Shown here in pieces: positions 1-9,389 of a DNA stretch of 62,070 nucleotides. The DNA comes from Clostridium polyendosporum (GTDB lineage Bacteria > Bacillota > Clostridia > Clostridiales > Clostridiaceae): contig NZ_BOPZ01000023.1 of the NCBI RefSeq assembly GCF_018332455.1, forward strand, positions 1-62,070. Direction: 5' to 3'. The notes beneath the pieces are model-generated. The model was not told the origin of the DNA, made no database searches, and worked only from the letters and a program-made list of their open reading frames with translations. Positions within the stretch are counted from its first letter, which is position 1, and every line of letters starts with the position of its first letter. Made by a program: the position numbers and the translations under genes.

Positions 1-64
1 GTTATATTATAAACATTATTCTTTAACATAGCCAATAGTTAAAGTTGAGGGTGATGTTGAACGA

Positions 65-307
65 ATGTATTTCAAGTGTCCACATTGCTCCACTAAATAT
101 ACTATTGTTTATTCAAATCATGAGTTTAGGACTAACATAGCTAGAATACAGGTTATTGTAGCTGAGTTAGAAAAGAATGTAGTCAGCAAGGAAAACAAAC
201 TAACAGATGAAGAGATTGAAATTTTAATAAACGATTTTGAAAAACTGAAGAAAAGGAATGAAGAAATATCTCAAAAGTATAAAAAGATATACGATAAATG
301 TGATTAA
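65..307 (+). CDS. Small zinc-ribbon-like phage protein, probably 5'-truncated
   Basis: About 80 residues with one Cys-x-x-Cys pair near the start (FKCPHC) and a charged, probably coiled-coil C-terminal half. Small proteins of this look usually sit between the MuF minor head protein and the scaffold in clostridial siphoviruses, and a scaffold follows here. The frame is open upstream of the ATG as far as base 32 and reads like coding sequence (VKVEGDVER before the Met). No good ribosome-binding site precedes the ATG, so the true start was probably lost at the left edge of the window. Function unknown. Confidence 0.7.
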   Translation: MYFKCPHCSTKYTIVYSNHEFRTNIARIQVIVAELEKNVVSKENKLTDEEIEILINDFEKLKKRNEEISQKYKKIYDKCD

Positions 308-327
308 GTCTTAGAAATAAGGCTTTT
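305..327 (+). terminator. GAAA-loop hairpin followed by T-rich run
   Basis: AAGTCTTA and TAAGGCTT pair around a GAAA loop right at the stop of the preceding gene, followed by TTTATTTT. This could be a weak terminator or a processing hairpin before the scaffold gene. Confidence 0.45.
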
Positions 328-396
328 TATTTTGCTTTTAATCCGTCTTTTTAAGCTTTGAGGTAGACGTAAAAGAAAATAAGCACTCATTAATGT

Positions 397-411
397 CGTG
401 GACGAACCACG
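397..411 (+). other. Small hairpin in the scaffold leader
   Basis: CGTGG and CCACG pair perfectly around a 5-base loop about 30 bases upstream of the scaffold start. It may be a leader structure affecting scaffold expression; no known motif was recognised. Confidence 0.3.
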
Positions 412-440
412 TAAAAAAGCGTATTAAGGAGGAATTATCA

Positions 441-1055
441 ATGCCAAATTTAAAAGAAATCATAGGTGAAGAAGCATTTAAAGCTCTTCCAGAGGATGTT
501 AGAAATAAGTATAAGGGAATTGACTTTGTAAATAGTGCTGACTATGTTCCAAAAGAAAGGTTCTCACAGGTAACTACTGAAAAGAATGACTATAAGCAAC
601 AACTAGCAGATAGAGATAAGCAGCTTACAACTTTGCAAGAAAAGGTTAAGGATAATGAAGCTTTAACACAGGAATTTGAAAAGCTTAAAACTGCTAATGC
701 TGCCACTGCCGCCGAATATGAAAAAAAACTTGAAGCTATTAAGTTTAATGTAGCTATCAATAATGCGTTAAAAGATAGCAAGGCTAAAGATATCAACTTG
801 ATTAAAGCTCTTTTAGATAACAACAAACTTAAAGTAGATGGTGATAATGTCATAGGTCTTAAGGAACAATTAGAGGCTATTAAAAGGGATAGAGATTACT
901 TATTTGAAAAAGAAGTGCCAGGAACAGGCTCATTCCAGACAGGGAAAACAACTACTGGTGGAGATGGAAAAGAGTTAAGTCTAGGAGAGAAACTTGCAAA
1001 GAGTAAAACAGATCAAATTAAATCAAGTGAAAATATTAATCAATTTTTTAAATAG
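441..1055 (+). CDS. Phage capsid scaffolding protein (GP20 type)
   Basis: Internal scaffold around which the capsid shell assembles. The protein has a short N-terminal segment (PNLKEIIGEEAFKALP), a long charged coiled coil with many Lys, Glu and Gln (roughly residues 40-110), and a Gly/Thr-rich stretch followed by a Lys-rich tail, as in the phage minor structural GP20 family. The ATG at 441 is chosen because AAGGAGGAATT lies just upstream; an earlier in-frame ATG at 393 lacks a ribosome-binding site. It sits directly before the decoration and major capsid genes, the usual order. Confidence 0.88.
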   Translation: MPNLKEIIGEEAFKALPEDVRNKYKGIDFVNSADYVPKERFSQVTTEKNDYKQQLADRDKQLTTLQEKVKDNEALTQEFEKLKTANAATAAEYEKKLEAIKFNVAINNALKDSKAKDINLIKALLDNNKLKVDGDNVIGLKEQLEAIKRDRDYLFEKEVPGTGSFQTGKTTTGGDGKELSLGEKLAKSKTDQIKSSENINQFFK

Positions 1056-1067
1056 GGGGAGTAAATT

Positions 1068-1412
1068 ATGAGACAGAGTTCAAGAACCATAATGGGTGAA
1101 CAAAAGAATATACTGGCATTAGCAGGTCAGTTATTCCAAAACACTAATATAAAAGTTGTTAAGACAGATGCAACATTAACTAATGGTATATTACCAGTAG
1201 GAACTATCGTAGACAAGGATGGAAAGAGTGTTAATACTGCAGAGTTAGGAGCTACAGCTTTTGGAGTTGTGTATGAGGATGTAGATTTTAATAATTCAAA
1301 AGGAACCGAGGTTGTACCAGTTACTATATTTGGTTTCATAAAAGAAAGTGCTTTACCAGTTGCACCCGTAGCAGCAGTAAGAACAGCTTTAAAAATGATT
1401 CAATTTCTTTAA
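1068..1412 (+). CDS. Probable head decoration protein
   Basis: A 114-residue protein between scaffold and major capsid, where lambda gpD-like decoration proteins sit. It is mostly beta and Gly/Val-rich, with GILPVGTIVDKDGKSV and a late VRTALKMI segment, a layout seen in phage head decoration or stabilisation proteins. The start follows GGGGGAG with normal spacing. Complete. The family is assigned from position and general sequence character rather than a catalytic motif. Confidence 0.65.
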   Translation: MRQSSRTIMGEQKNILALAGQLFQNTNIKVVKTDATLTNGILPVGTIVDKDGKSVNTAELGATAFGVVYEDVDFNNSKGTEVVPVTIFGFIKESALPVAPVAAVRTALKMIQFL

Positions 1413-1431
1413 TTTAGAGGAGGAATAAACT

Positions 1432-2472
1432 ATGAATTTGCAAGATTTTATAAGTGCTAAAGAAATAGCATTATATATTCAAAACTTACCACCAAGAACT
1501 ACAATTGATCAAGCTTTATTTCCTAACACAAAACAATGGGGAACTGAAATAGAACTTGCTAAAGGCTCAAAACAAAAGCCTGTAGCTTTAAGAATGTCTA
1601 CTTTTGATGTAGCTGTAAAACCAAGAGCTTTAAAGGCTGACTTAAAAATTGATAAGAAAGAATTACCTTTCTTCAAAGAATCAGTTTTAATTAAGGAAAA
1701 AGATAGACAGCTTTTAATGATGGCTTTACAAGCTAATAATCAAAACTTAGTAGAACAAATAGTTTCCCAAGTTTATGATAACTATCAATCTCTAGTGGAT
1801 GGAGCTGGTGTTCAAGCAACGAGAATGAGGGCACAGTTAATTCAAAAGGGTGTAATTAATATTGTTACTGATGATGGAGATATAGTAGTTGATTATGAGG
1901 TTCCTGCAGCACACAAAGAAACTCTTACTGGTGAAGCTACTTGGAATAATGGAGGTGCTGATATAGTTGGAGATATTCAAAGATGGCAAACAGCATTAAC
2001 CGATGAAGGTTATGCAGCTCCAAGCAGAATGCTGCTTACTAAAACTACTTTTGGTTATATATCTCAAAATACAGCTATATTAAATGAATTAAAGGCTCGT
2101 AATATGGGAGAGGTTATAGTAACTACTCAAGATATTATAGCTTACCTAAACAGAAAATTAGGAATATCTGTAGGTATCTTAAATGGTACTTTCATAGCTG
2201 AAGATGGTACAACTACTATGAATTACTATGAAGATGACTATATAACTTTAATTCCTGATGGTACTGTAGGAAAAACTGTTTATGGAACTACTCCAGAAGA
2301 GGCAGATAAAGTTTATGGTACTGGCAAGTTAGATACTCAAATAGTAAACACTGGTGTTGCTATTACTACTATGCTTAAAGAAGATCCTGTTACAGTAGAA
2401 ACCAAAGTATCACAATTAGTTCTTCCTTCATTCGATAGAGCTGATGAGTGCTTCTTTGCAAAAGTAAAATAG
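1432..2472 (+). CDS. Major capsid protein (E family)
   Basis: A 346-residue protein that forms the icosahedral shell. Length, position after scaffold and decoration genes, and the pattern of an N-terminal arm (PRTTIDQALFPN), central QRWQTAL...PSRMLLT and the C-terminal ending (LVLPSFDRADECFFAKV) match the phage major capsid protein E family (HK97 fold, lambda gpE-like). AGAGGAGGA precedes the ATG. Expected to be the most abundant structural protein. Confidence 0.9.
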   Translation: MNLQDFISAKEIALYIQNLPPRTTIDQALFPNTKQWGTEIELAKGSKQKPVALRMSTFDVAVKPRALKADLKIDKKELPFFKESVLIKEKDRQLLMMALQANNQNLVEQIVSQVYDNYQSLVDGAGVQATRMRAQLIQKGVINIVTDDGDIVVDYEVPAAHKETLTGEATWNNGGADIVGDIQRWQTALTDEGYAAPSRMLLTKTTFGYISQNTAILNELKARNMGEVIVTTQDIIAYLNRKLGISVGILNGTFIAEDGTTTMNYYEDDYITLIPDGTVGKTVYGTTPEEADKVYGTGKLDTQIVNTGVAITTMLKEDPVTVETKVSQLVLPSFDRADECFFAKVK

Positions 2473-2516
2473 ATGAGGGGGCGTATCCCCTGTTCTTTTA
2501 GAAGGGAATGAGTTAA

Positions 2517-2672
2517 GTGGCTGAGGAAAAAAGAGCAGTCAAAGTAAAAGCTAAAATTAACTTAAAATATGATAGGGATATCATAAAGATTGGAGAAGAG
2601 TTTGCTGTAAGAAAATCAGATGTAACAGGTATGTCAGAAAAGGGCTACATTGAAACAGTAAGTGAAAAGTAG
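2517..2672 (+). CDS. Small phage head-region protein
   Basis: A 51-residue ORF starting at GTG after GAAGGGA. Highly charged; reads MAEEKRAVKVKAKINLKYD and ends KGYIETVSEK. It resembles the short one-domain proteins (DUF7210-like pattern: basic start, an IGEEFAV segment, C-terminal KGYIE) often found after capsid genes in Firmicutes phages. No function is known. It fills the gap between capsid and connector with no intervening terminator. Confidence 0.6.
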   Translation: MAEEKRAVKVKAKINLKYDRDIIKIGEEFAVRKSDVTGMSEKGYIETVSEK

Positions 2673-2680
2673 GTGAAATT

Positions 2681-2977
2681 TTGGATGATTTAACTTTGTT
2701 GAAATTATTAATTCAAGAAAAAAAATATCCTTATTTTACGGATGATGAATTAACAGGATTCCTAGTAATTAACGGTAATAATATTAGGCTAACTGCTGGA
2801 AAATTAGTTTTAATGAAAGCTGATGGAGAGAAGAGTATTAAGGTAGGACCTATAACAATAGAGAATCCAGGTCCTGAATATTGGAATAACTTATCTAGGC
2901 AATACATTTCTGAGTATCAGCAAGAGAGCGCTTCTAGTGGTTATTACAATACCTCAATGAAAAGAGTTGATGAATAA
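2681..2977 (+). CDS. Head-tail connector protein
   Basis: A 98-residue protein starting at TTG (AGGTGAAATT upstream). The N-terminus (MDDLTLLKLLIQEKKYPYFT) is typical of small head-tail adaptor proteins that plug the portal vertex. Position right after capsid and overlap of its TAATG stop/start with the next gene support a structural module. Assigned from context and general resemblance. Confidence 0.6.
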   Translation: MDDLTLLKLLIQEKKYPYFTDDELTGFLVINGNNIRLTAGKLVLMKADGEKSIKVGPITIENPGPEYWNNLSRQYISEYQQESASSGYYNTSMKRVDE

Positions 2978-3336
2978 TGTTGGATAAGGAAAGGTTAAGA
3001 CAGGCAGTTATAAAAGGTGTTTCTCAGATGCCTAGTGAAGCTGTGGTTTATAGAGATGTTTTAAATCAGTATAATGAGCCAGAAGATGAGCCTATTTTAA
3101 TAACCACGATTACAGGCTTGTTATACGAAAAAGAAAGAGTTATAAATCTTAATTTACAAGATAAAGGAGAAACCTTAGGTAAGTCTTCTACACGCTTCCT
3201 AGTTGATTATAACGAAGAATCTTTAAAAGTAAAAACTAGCGATATTTTAAGCATTGGTGATAAAAAATACAGAGTAGTTTACCTCGGTGAAAACTTCGAG
3301 GTTTACTTTGACATGGTGGTGCAACTAGATGGGTAG
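2977..3336 (+). CDS. Head completion / head-tail joining protein
   Basis: A 119-residue protein translationally coupled to the preceding gene (ATG overlaps its stop) and overlapping the next start by 8 bases. Predicted mostly beta in the C-terminal half (KSSTRFLVDYNEESLKVKTS, then IGDKKYRVVYLG), as in SPP1 gp16-like or HK97 head closure proteins. Its place in the order connector - stopper - gp10-like - tail terminator fits a head completion role. Confidence 0.6.
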   Translation: MLDKERLRQAVIKGVSQMPSEAVVYRDVLNQYNEPEDEPILITTITGLLYEKERVINLNLQDKGETLGKSSTRFLVDYNEESLKVKTSDILSIGDKKYRVVYLGENFEVYFDMVVQLDG

Positions 3337-3682
3337 TTTAAGCTTCGATATTGGTGATGTTCTAAAGAATATGGCTGTTATAAATGATAAAGTTGAAAAA
3401 GCTACTTATCTTTATGCCGAAACAGCTGGGAAGAAGATAGAGGGAGATGCCAAGAAAAATGCCCATTGGATAGATAGAACAGGATTAACAAGGCAAGGTT
3501 TGAATACTAAAGTAGTAAAAACTACAAGTGGTATAGATATAAGGCTATCAAGTCCCACATATCAATTCAAGTATTTAGAATTAGCACATGAAAAGAAATA
3601 TGCTATTGCATGGCCAACCATTAAAAAATTCAAAGGTGAGGTATTAACTGGTTGGGCAAATGTAATATCAAAAATAAGGTGA
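3329..3682 (+). CDS. HK97 gp10-like head-tail joining protein
   Basis: A 117-residue protein of the HK97-gp10 type: an N-terminal helix with repeated Ala/Lys (AETAGKKIEGDAKKNAHWID), the usual RTGLTRQGLN stretch where these proteins read '(x)DRTGxLR', then a short beta domain ending in a tail-end helix. It takes part in joining head and tail. The start overlaps the preceding gene; stop and next start are 5 bases apart. Confidence 0.75.
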   Translation: MGSLSFDIGDVLKNMAVINDKVEKATYLYAETAGKKIEGDAKKNAHWIDRTGLTRQGLNTKVVKTTSGIDIRLSSPTYQFKYLELAHEKKYAIAWPTIKKFKGEVLTGWANVISKIR

Positions 3683-3686
3683 TAAA

Positions 3687-4031
3687 ATGCTTAGGATATA
3701 TGACTATTTAAAATCAAAAGAGATAGATGTTTATTTCGTAGGTCAACATAAAGGGGAATGCAAATCACCATATGTAGTTTTAAAAGATGATGGTACAGGA
3801 GGGCAAAACGGATCTAATAAGATTGGTGCTCAAACTGTAGATATCATCTTTTTTGTTCCGCAAAATCAATTTACTAAAATTATAAGTTTTAAAAGTACAG
3901 TTAAAGTTTACTTAAAAGAATTGAATTTTCTTAGATATACTGGTGTTGAAATGGGTACAATCACAGATGATGAAAAGAAAGCTTTAACATGTAGTATTTT
4001 ATATCAAATACAAAAAGAATTGGAGGTTTAA
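3687..4031 (+). CDS. Tail terminator / minor tail-head protein
   Basis: A 114-residue protein with the N-terminal pattern LRIYDYLKSKEIDVYFVGQ and a central beta region, in the slot of the tail terminator (gpU/gp17-like), directly before the tail tube gene. No catalytic motifs are expected. Called from gene order and size. Confidence 0.6.
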   Translation: MLRIYDYLKSKEIDVYFVGQHKGECKSPYVVLKDDGTGGQNGSNKIGAQTVDIIFFVPQNQFTKIISFKSTVKVYLKELNFLRYTGVEMGTITDDEKKALTCSILYQIQKELEV

Positions 4032-4034
4032 ACT

Positions 4035-4580
4035 ATGGCAAATGCTGAAACACATGCTTTGGTTAATATAAAAAGAGTAGAGATAATTACAGATGAAGCC
4101 ACACCTCAAACGTTAACTTGGGATACTGCTAGCGAAGCGGGATATGAACCTATTGTATCTGAAGGTGAAGAAAAAGTGTTAAGAACAAAGAATACAATTC
4201 ATGCTATTGATAAAACAGAGGATATTCAGTATGGATCAGATATAACACTTACAGACAATAAATTTGCTCCTGAGGTACTTGCAATAATAGATGGTGGAAC
4301 TTTAAAGAAAGATGCAGAACAAAATATTATTGGATATACACCTCCTGTATCAGGACAGGCAGTTAATAGAAAAACATTCACACTTAATATATATACAGAG
4401 GAAAAAGAAGGGGATGAAATTGTAGGATACTTTAAATTCTCTTATCCCAATTGCAAGGGAAAACCTGCAAATTTTACGTTTAAAGATGGAGAATTTACAA
4501 CACCCGAATTTACTATATCTTCAAGGCCTAAAAACGGTGAAGCTCCATATGATTTAGACATACTAGCGCAATTACCATAG
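4035..4580 (+). CDS. Major tail (tube) protein
   Basis: A 181-residue, beta-rich, acidic protein between the tail terminator and the tail assembly chaperone genes. The order tube - chaperone - overlapping chaperone - tape measure is diagnostic for siphoviruses. It contains NIKRVEIITDEATPQTLTWD at the start and a C-terminal GEFTTPEFTISSRPKNGEAP stretch like the phage major tail family. TTGGAGG precedes the ATG. Confidence 0.8.
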   Translation: MANAETHALVNIKRVEIITDEATPQTLTWDTASEAGYEPIVSEGEEKVLRTKNTIHAIDKTEDIQYGSDITLTDNKFAPEVLAIIDGGTLKKDAEQNIIGYTPPVSGQAVNRKTFTLNIYTEEKEGDEIVGYFKFSYPNCKGKPANFTFKDGEFTTPEFTISSRPKNGEAPYDLDILAQLP

Positions 4581-4594
4581 AGAGGGTGTAAATT

Positions 4595-5002
4595 ATGAAT
4601 GAATTACAAGTAACAAGCTTAGATGAATTAAAAGAAGTAGCCAAAGGGACCATAGTGACTTTACCAGGATGGAATGAGAAACCTTTTGTATGTAGAGTGA
4701 AAAGAGTTTCTCTATTAGGTTTAGTTAGTAAGGGAGCAATTCCTAATGCACTTTTAGGAGCAGCTGATAAAGTGTTTAATAAACCAAATGCAGATGTGGA
4801 TATAAAAGAGCTAGGGAAGCTATTTGATATATTTGCAGAGGAAACACTTATTGAACCAAAATTAAAAGATATAAAGGAATTGAGTTTGGAACTAACTGAT
4901 GAACAAAAGTTAGTTCTTTTTAATTTCACTCAACAAGGTCTAAAGGCATTAGAGCAGTTTCGTACAGAGCAAACAGGTGTTAAGGATAATAAGATTAGTT
5001 GA
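4595..5002 (+). CDS. Tail assembly chaperone (gpG-like)
   Basis: A 135-residue protein immediately after the tube gene. It looks like the XkdN/gpG class, with an N-terminal SLDELKEVAKGTIVTLPGW, a central Gly/Ala-rich part and a helical acidic C-terminus. These proteins coat the tape measure during tail assembly. The 3' end overlaps the next ORF by 26 bases in the +1 frame, the arrangement used for programmed frameshifting in this gene pair. Confidence 0.75.
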   Translation: MNELQVTSLDELKEVAKGTIVTLPGWNEKPFVCRVKRVSLLGLVSKGAIPNALLGAADKVFNKPNADVDIKELGKLFDIFAEETLIEPKLKDIKELSLELTDEQKLVLFNFTQQGLKALEQFRTEQTGVKDNKIS

Positions 5003-5234
5003 ACAATATAAAAGAGTACCAAGCGAGATTATGGGGATAGATGATCCATATCTCGCTTTTTGTTTTGATGAAGCTATAGCACATATTCAATCGTTTATGT
5101 ATTACAACGACAAGGGCGTTCTTAAGTGGCGCAAAACTCCACATTGGATTAATGAGAAGAAACAGCAAAATAATTCACAACTCTTTAATTCAATGAAAGA
5201 AAATCTTAAGAGGTTTAAAAATACAAAGAGGTGA
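4977..5234 (+). CDS. Tail assembly chaperone second ORF (gpGT-like extension)
   Basis: An open frame of about 85 codons in the +1 frame relative to the upstream chaperone, overlapping its 3' end. The sequence (RLVEQYKRVPSEIMGIDDPY, then CFDEAIAHIQ) is typical of the T part of gpG/gpGT pairs. The nominal GTG start lacks a ribosome-binding site, so it is most likely made as a frameshift fusion with the 4595 gene rather than alone. The exact slip site was not identified; the shift must happen within about 4975-5002. Confidence 0.7.
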   Translation: MLRIIRLVEQYKRVPSEIMGIDDPYLAFCFDEAIAHIQSFMYYNDKGVLKWRKTPHWINEKKQQNNSQLFNSMKENLKRFKNTKR

Positions 5235-5240
5235 AATTAA

Positions 5241-8200
5241 ATGGCAAGTATAGCTGGAATAAGTGCAGGGACTGCGGTAGCTGTTCTAACACTTGATTCA
5301 TCTCCTTTTACAGCTGGTTTAAAATCAGCTAAAGAACATTTGCAAACTTTTTGTGATAGCAATGATACAGCTAAAAGTAGAATTAATGCCTTAGGTAGTG
5401 CAGTAAATGCAGTTGGTATTACAATGACTAAAGGTCTTACGGTACCAATATTAGGGGCAGGCGCAGCTGCTATAAAAACAACAGCTGACTTTGATAGTTC
5501 TATGAGTAGGGTTAGGGCTATTTCTGGAGCAGTTGGAGAGGACTTTAATAAATTAAGAAACCAAGCTATAGATTTAGGGGCTACTACTTCGTTTAGTGCT
5601 AAAGATAATTGGCACACTACAAGGAAACTTGTAGCATAAATAAGTGAGTAAAATCGGTAGAAGCTAAGTTTATGGTAATTTATTATGTCATAAATATGCC
5701 AATACCGAGGTAAATATTCAGATTTCGGAAGGCTGAGTATCACCGTAGAGCGTACCTAGTGAATAAATATAATCTAGGCAAGAGTGCTCACCACCTGACC
5801 GAGTAAAGTTGAAGGTGAAAATGTACGCCGACACTCCTTTGAAAAGAGGAGAGTATAGGATAAAAAGCCTATATGTAACAGATGAAAGAGGCAGCAGCCG
5901 GAATGGAGGCATTAGCTTCAGCTGGTTTCAATGTTAATGAAATAATGGCAGCTATGCCTGGTATGTTAGATTTAGCTGCTAGTGGTGGAATCGATTTAGC
6001 AACTGCAGCAGATATAGCATCATCTACACTTAGAGGGTTTGGGCTTGAAGCAAACCAGGCAGCTTATGTAGCGGATGTATTGGCAAGGGCAGCAGCAGAT
6101 ACAAATGCAGGAATAGAAGATACTGGAGAAGCGATGAAGTATGTTGCACCAGTAGCTAGATCAATGGGATTAAGTTTAGAAGAGGTTACTGCGGCTATCG
6201 GTGAAATGGCTAATAGTGGTATTCGTGGAAGTCAAGCAGGTACAACATTAAGATCTGCTTTAACAAGGTTAGCAAATCCATCTGGTGAAGCAGGAGAGTT
6301 AATGAAAAAATTAGGATTTAGTGCTTATGATTCTACTGGAAAGATGTTGCCTTTAAAAGATATTATAGGGAAACTTCAGGGATCTATGGAAGGATTAAGT
6401 GAACAACAACAACAGCAAGCTATAGCTACAATTTTTGGACAAGAAGCAATGAGTGGAATGTTAACCCTGATACAAGCGGGACCCAATGAATTAGATAAAC
6501 TAACTAATAGCTTTAAAAACTCAGATGGTTCAGCTAAAGAAATGGCTACCACAATGAAAGACAATCTTAAAGGTGCGTGGGATGAATTAACATCAGCAGT
6601 TGAAGGTGCAATGATAGCTATAGGAGACAGATTAACTCCAATGCTAAGGACACTTACTGGAACTATAAATAATTTAGTTAACTGGTTCAATGGTCTTTCG
6701 GATGCTCAAAAGGATATGGTTATTAAAATAGCATTAATAGTTGCGGCGATAGGACCTGTACTTTTAATTGTAAGTAAAGTGATAGCTGTAGTTGGAGGAT
6801 TAATAACAGTATTTTCTACGATTAGTGGTGCAATTGCAGTTGTTACGACTGGTGTAGCAGCAGCAACTCCAGCGATAGCAGCATTAGCAAGTGTATTTAC
6901 AGTACTTACGGGACCAGTAGGAATAGCAATTGCAATTATATCTGCATTTGCAGTAGCTGCTTATTTGGTATATAAAAACTGGGAACCTATAAAGAATTTC
7001 TTTATAGATTTATGGACTGGAATTAAAAATACTTTTAGTAGTACATGGGAAAGTATAAAAGCTTATTTAAGCGAAGCTTGGGATAATATCAAAACATATT
7101 TAAATGAAGCATGGCAAGGGATAAAGGATAGTTTGAATAGTTTTTGGAAATGGATTAAAGGGTTCTTTGCAAAATGGGGAGTTGAAATATTGGCTATAAT
7201 AGCTCTTTTTATAGGTATACCTTTACTTATAATAAAACATTGGGACGAAATTCAATCTAAACTATCAGAAGTATGGAATAACATAAAATCAACTGCATCA
7301 AATATATGGATAGGAATTAAAGATTTCTTTATAAATCTATTTACTACTATAAAAAATGCTGTTTTAGGTAAGGTTGAAGAAATTAAACAATCACTTATAG
7401 ATAGATTTGGGACTACATTTAATATATTAGGTATGGCACTCGAAAATCTTAGAAGTGCTTTTTTAGATATATGGGAAGGTATTAAAAACATAGTATTAGG
7501 AGCAGTATTAGTTATAATAGATGCTATTAGAGGTGATTGGGATAAGTTAAGAAGTGATTTAGCACAAATATTAGACAATATCAAGGCCACTTTTACAAGT
7601 GCATGGATAAGTATTCAAACTGCTATATATCAAATAATGATAGCTATAAAATTAGAACTAACGTTAATATGGATTAACATAAAGTCTTTCTTTATAAATC
7701 TATGGAATGAGATTAAAGCTAACTTTGTTGAAATTAGTACATCAATAAAAAATATAGCTATTGAAATATGGACCAATATAATTAACTTTTTAATAAATGT
7801 GTGGAATAAAATAAAAAATAATGCGATTGCAGCATGGAATTCTCTTAAGGATAGTGTAACAAATATTATAACTAGTACATCAAACTGGATAAAGAATACT
7901 TGGAGTTATATAGTAGAATGGTTTTCTACATTGCCTTCGAGGTTGTATAAAAAGGCTACGGATATGTTTGAAAGTTTTAAAAGTGCTACTAAAATCAAAA
8001 TTAATGAAACAAAAAATGCTGTAGTGTCAGGAATAGAGACATCTATATCTTATATAGCTAGTTTGCCAGGCAGAATGTATCAGAAAGGTGCTGATATATT
8101 TAATTCTTTAAAGAATGGTATATCTAGCACATATTCTAGTATAAAAAGCTCTATAAACAGTGGGATTGATAATGCGATTAACTATATTAAAAATTTACCA

Positions 8201-8686
8201 TTACAGATGTATCAATTTGGAGTGAACATCATGCAAGGTCTTTTAAATGGAATAAAAAATATGATAGGTAAAGTAAAACAAATTGTTGAAAATCTCGCAG
8301 AAATGATAACAAAAAAGATAAGGAGTGCATTGGGAATACAGTCACCTTCTGTGGTTATGGAAAAGCTAGGAGGGTATACAGGAGAAGGCTTTGCAGTAGG
8401 CTTGCAGGACTCTCTAGGGCTGATAAAAAATGTAGTTAAGAGTATGAGCAGCGAAGTTACTGGAATGGATACAAATGTACCAAGTTCTAAATTGGCTTTA
8501 GCAGGAAGTGAATATGGAACAAAGAGAATATCCGAGACATCAACAAGCACTAATAATAATAAGACTACACAACCACTTTTTATAATTGAAAAATTCTATA
8601 ATAACACTGATAAAGATATTGAAAACTTAGCTTATGAATTAGAATTTTATAGGCAAAGAGTATCAATGGGGAAAGGAGGATCTTAG
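5241..8686 (+). CDS. Tail tape measure protein, two exons (5241-5600 and 5885-8686)
   Basis: Sets tail length and helps DNA ejection. Exon 1 has 360 bases and exon 2 has 2,802; joined they give 1,054 codons in one frame. The join restores SFSAKEAAAGMEALASAGF, the conserved tape-measure motif, from a reading frame that otherwise stops at 5639. Hydrophobic segments lie around 6710-6990 (IALIVAAIGPVLLIVS, PVGIAIAIISAF) and 7180-7240 (ILAIIALFIGIPLLII). The rest is helical with Trp-rich repeats (WDNIKTYL, WNNIKSTA, WIGIKDFF). The C-terminus carries GIQSPSVVMEKLG, a common tape-measure signature. It follows the chaperone gene and precedes Dit. Splicing is inferred, not shown. Confidence 0.9.
5601..5884 (+). 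ncRNA. Compact ORF-less group I intron in the tape measure gene
   Basis: A 284-base element interrupting the tape measure. P1: exon GTGCT pairs with intron GGCAC (5611-5615), leaving the required U.G wobble at the 5' splice site after base 5600. The intron ends in G (5884). P2-like hairpin CTACAAG-GAAA-CTTGTAG; P3-like pairing TCGGT (5654-5658) with ACCGA (5798-5802); GAGTG (5782-5786) with CACTC (5832-5836); hairpins CCTAG...CTAGG and CTCCTTT-GAAA-AGAGGAG. GNRA loops are typical of group I RNA. It carries no endonuclease gene, so it would depend on others for mobility. P7 and the guanosine site were not assigned by eye. Confidence 0.82.
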
Positions 8687-8687
8687 A

Positions 8688-9389
8688 GTGATAAGCTTTC
8701 AATTTGGAGGCAAAGATAGCTATAACGATTTTGGAATTATAATAACTCAAAGACCCTCTATTCCTTCTCCCAAAAGAAGAATAACTTCAATTGATGTTCC
8801 AGGACGTAATAGTTCATTGAATTTTGATGAAAATACATATGAAGATATAACAATAGCAGTAGAATGTACAATCTTAGATGACATTGTAGATAAAGTTGAT
8901 GATATAAAAGGATGGCTTATAGGTACTGGTGAAAGTAATCTAATATTCACTTATCAACCAAACAAAAAATATATAGGTCAAGTAGTAAATTCTTTTGATA
9001 TTAAGCAAGCATATAGTTCTTTAAATGAATTCGTAATAATATTCAATTGTAGGCCTTTCAAATATGCAGTAAGCAATTCAGTGATAACAATCAGCACAAT
9101 TCCAGGAACTATCACGAACCCAGGGACGATCTACTCAGAGCCAATAATAAAAGTTTATGGCAGCGGAGAGGGATCTCTTACAATCAATGGCGTACAGATC
9201 CAGTTTACAGGGTTGCTTAATCATATTATTTTAGATAGCACAATTATGGATGCATACAACGACAGCGGCGCAAACCTAAACAGCAAAATGTCTGGAAAGT
9301 TTCCAACATTGATCCCAGGAGTGAATAGTATTTCATACACTGGCTGCGTTACTAAAATTGACGTTACACCTTTTTGGAGGTGGTTATAG
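8688..9389 (+). CDS. Distal tail protein (Dit)
   Basis: A 233-residue siphovirus tail component protein: SFQFGGKDSYNDFGIIITQR then the conserved PSPKRRITSIDVPGRNSSLN (Dit family 'PGRNG'-type motif). It forms the hub at the tip of the tail tube. It starts at GTG, with GAAAGGAGGA inside the end of the tape measure gene. The N-terminal ~130 codons have the AT-rich codon use of the upstream genes. From about 9,090 onward codons shift to more G and C in third positions, so the C-terminal half belongs to the exchanged module described for the next two genes. Confidence 0.85.
   Translation: MISFQFGGKDSYNDFGIIITQRPSIPSPKRRITSIDVPGRNSSLNFDENTYEDITIAVECTILDDIVDKVDDIKGWLIGTGESNLIFTYQPNKKYIGQVVNSFDIKQAYSSLNEFVIIFNCRPFKYAVSNSVITISTIPGTITNPGTIYSEPIIKVYGSGEGSLTINGVQIQFTGLLNHIILDSTIMDAYNDSGANLNSKMSGKFPTLIPGVNSISYTGCVTKIDVTPFWRWL

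Noticed and set aside
1-40. Right end of the IS1182-type element at the left edge of the window
   Set aside because: No match to the AGACTGCTGACA-type repeat seen at 61884; the edge cannot be identified from this sequence.
5241-5639. Tape measure read as two separate genes because of a stop codon
   Set aside because: P1 pairing with a U.G wobble, further stems and exact restoration of the reading frame point to a spliced intron rather than a frameshift or a broken gene.
5601-5884. IStron (group I intron plus IS605)
   Set aside because: No TnpA or TnpB reading frame, only 284 bases, and the upstream bases do not match the TTGAT insertion preference.
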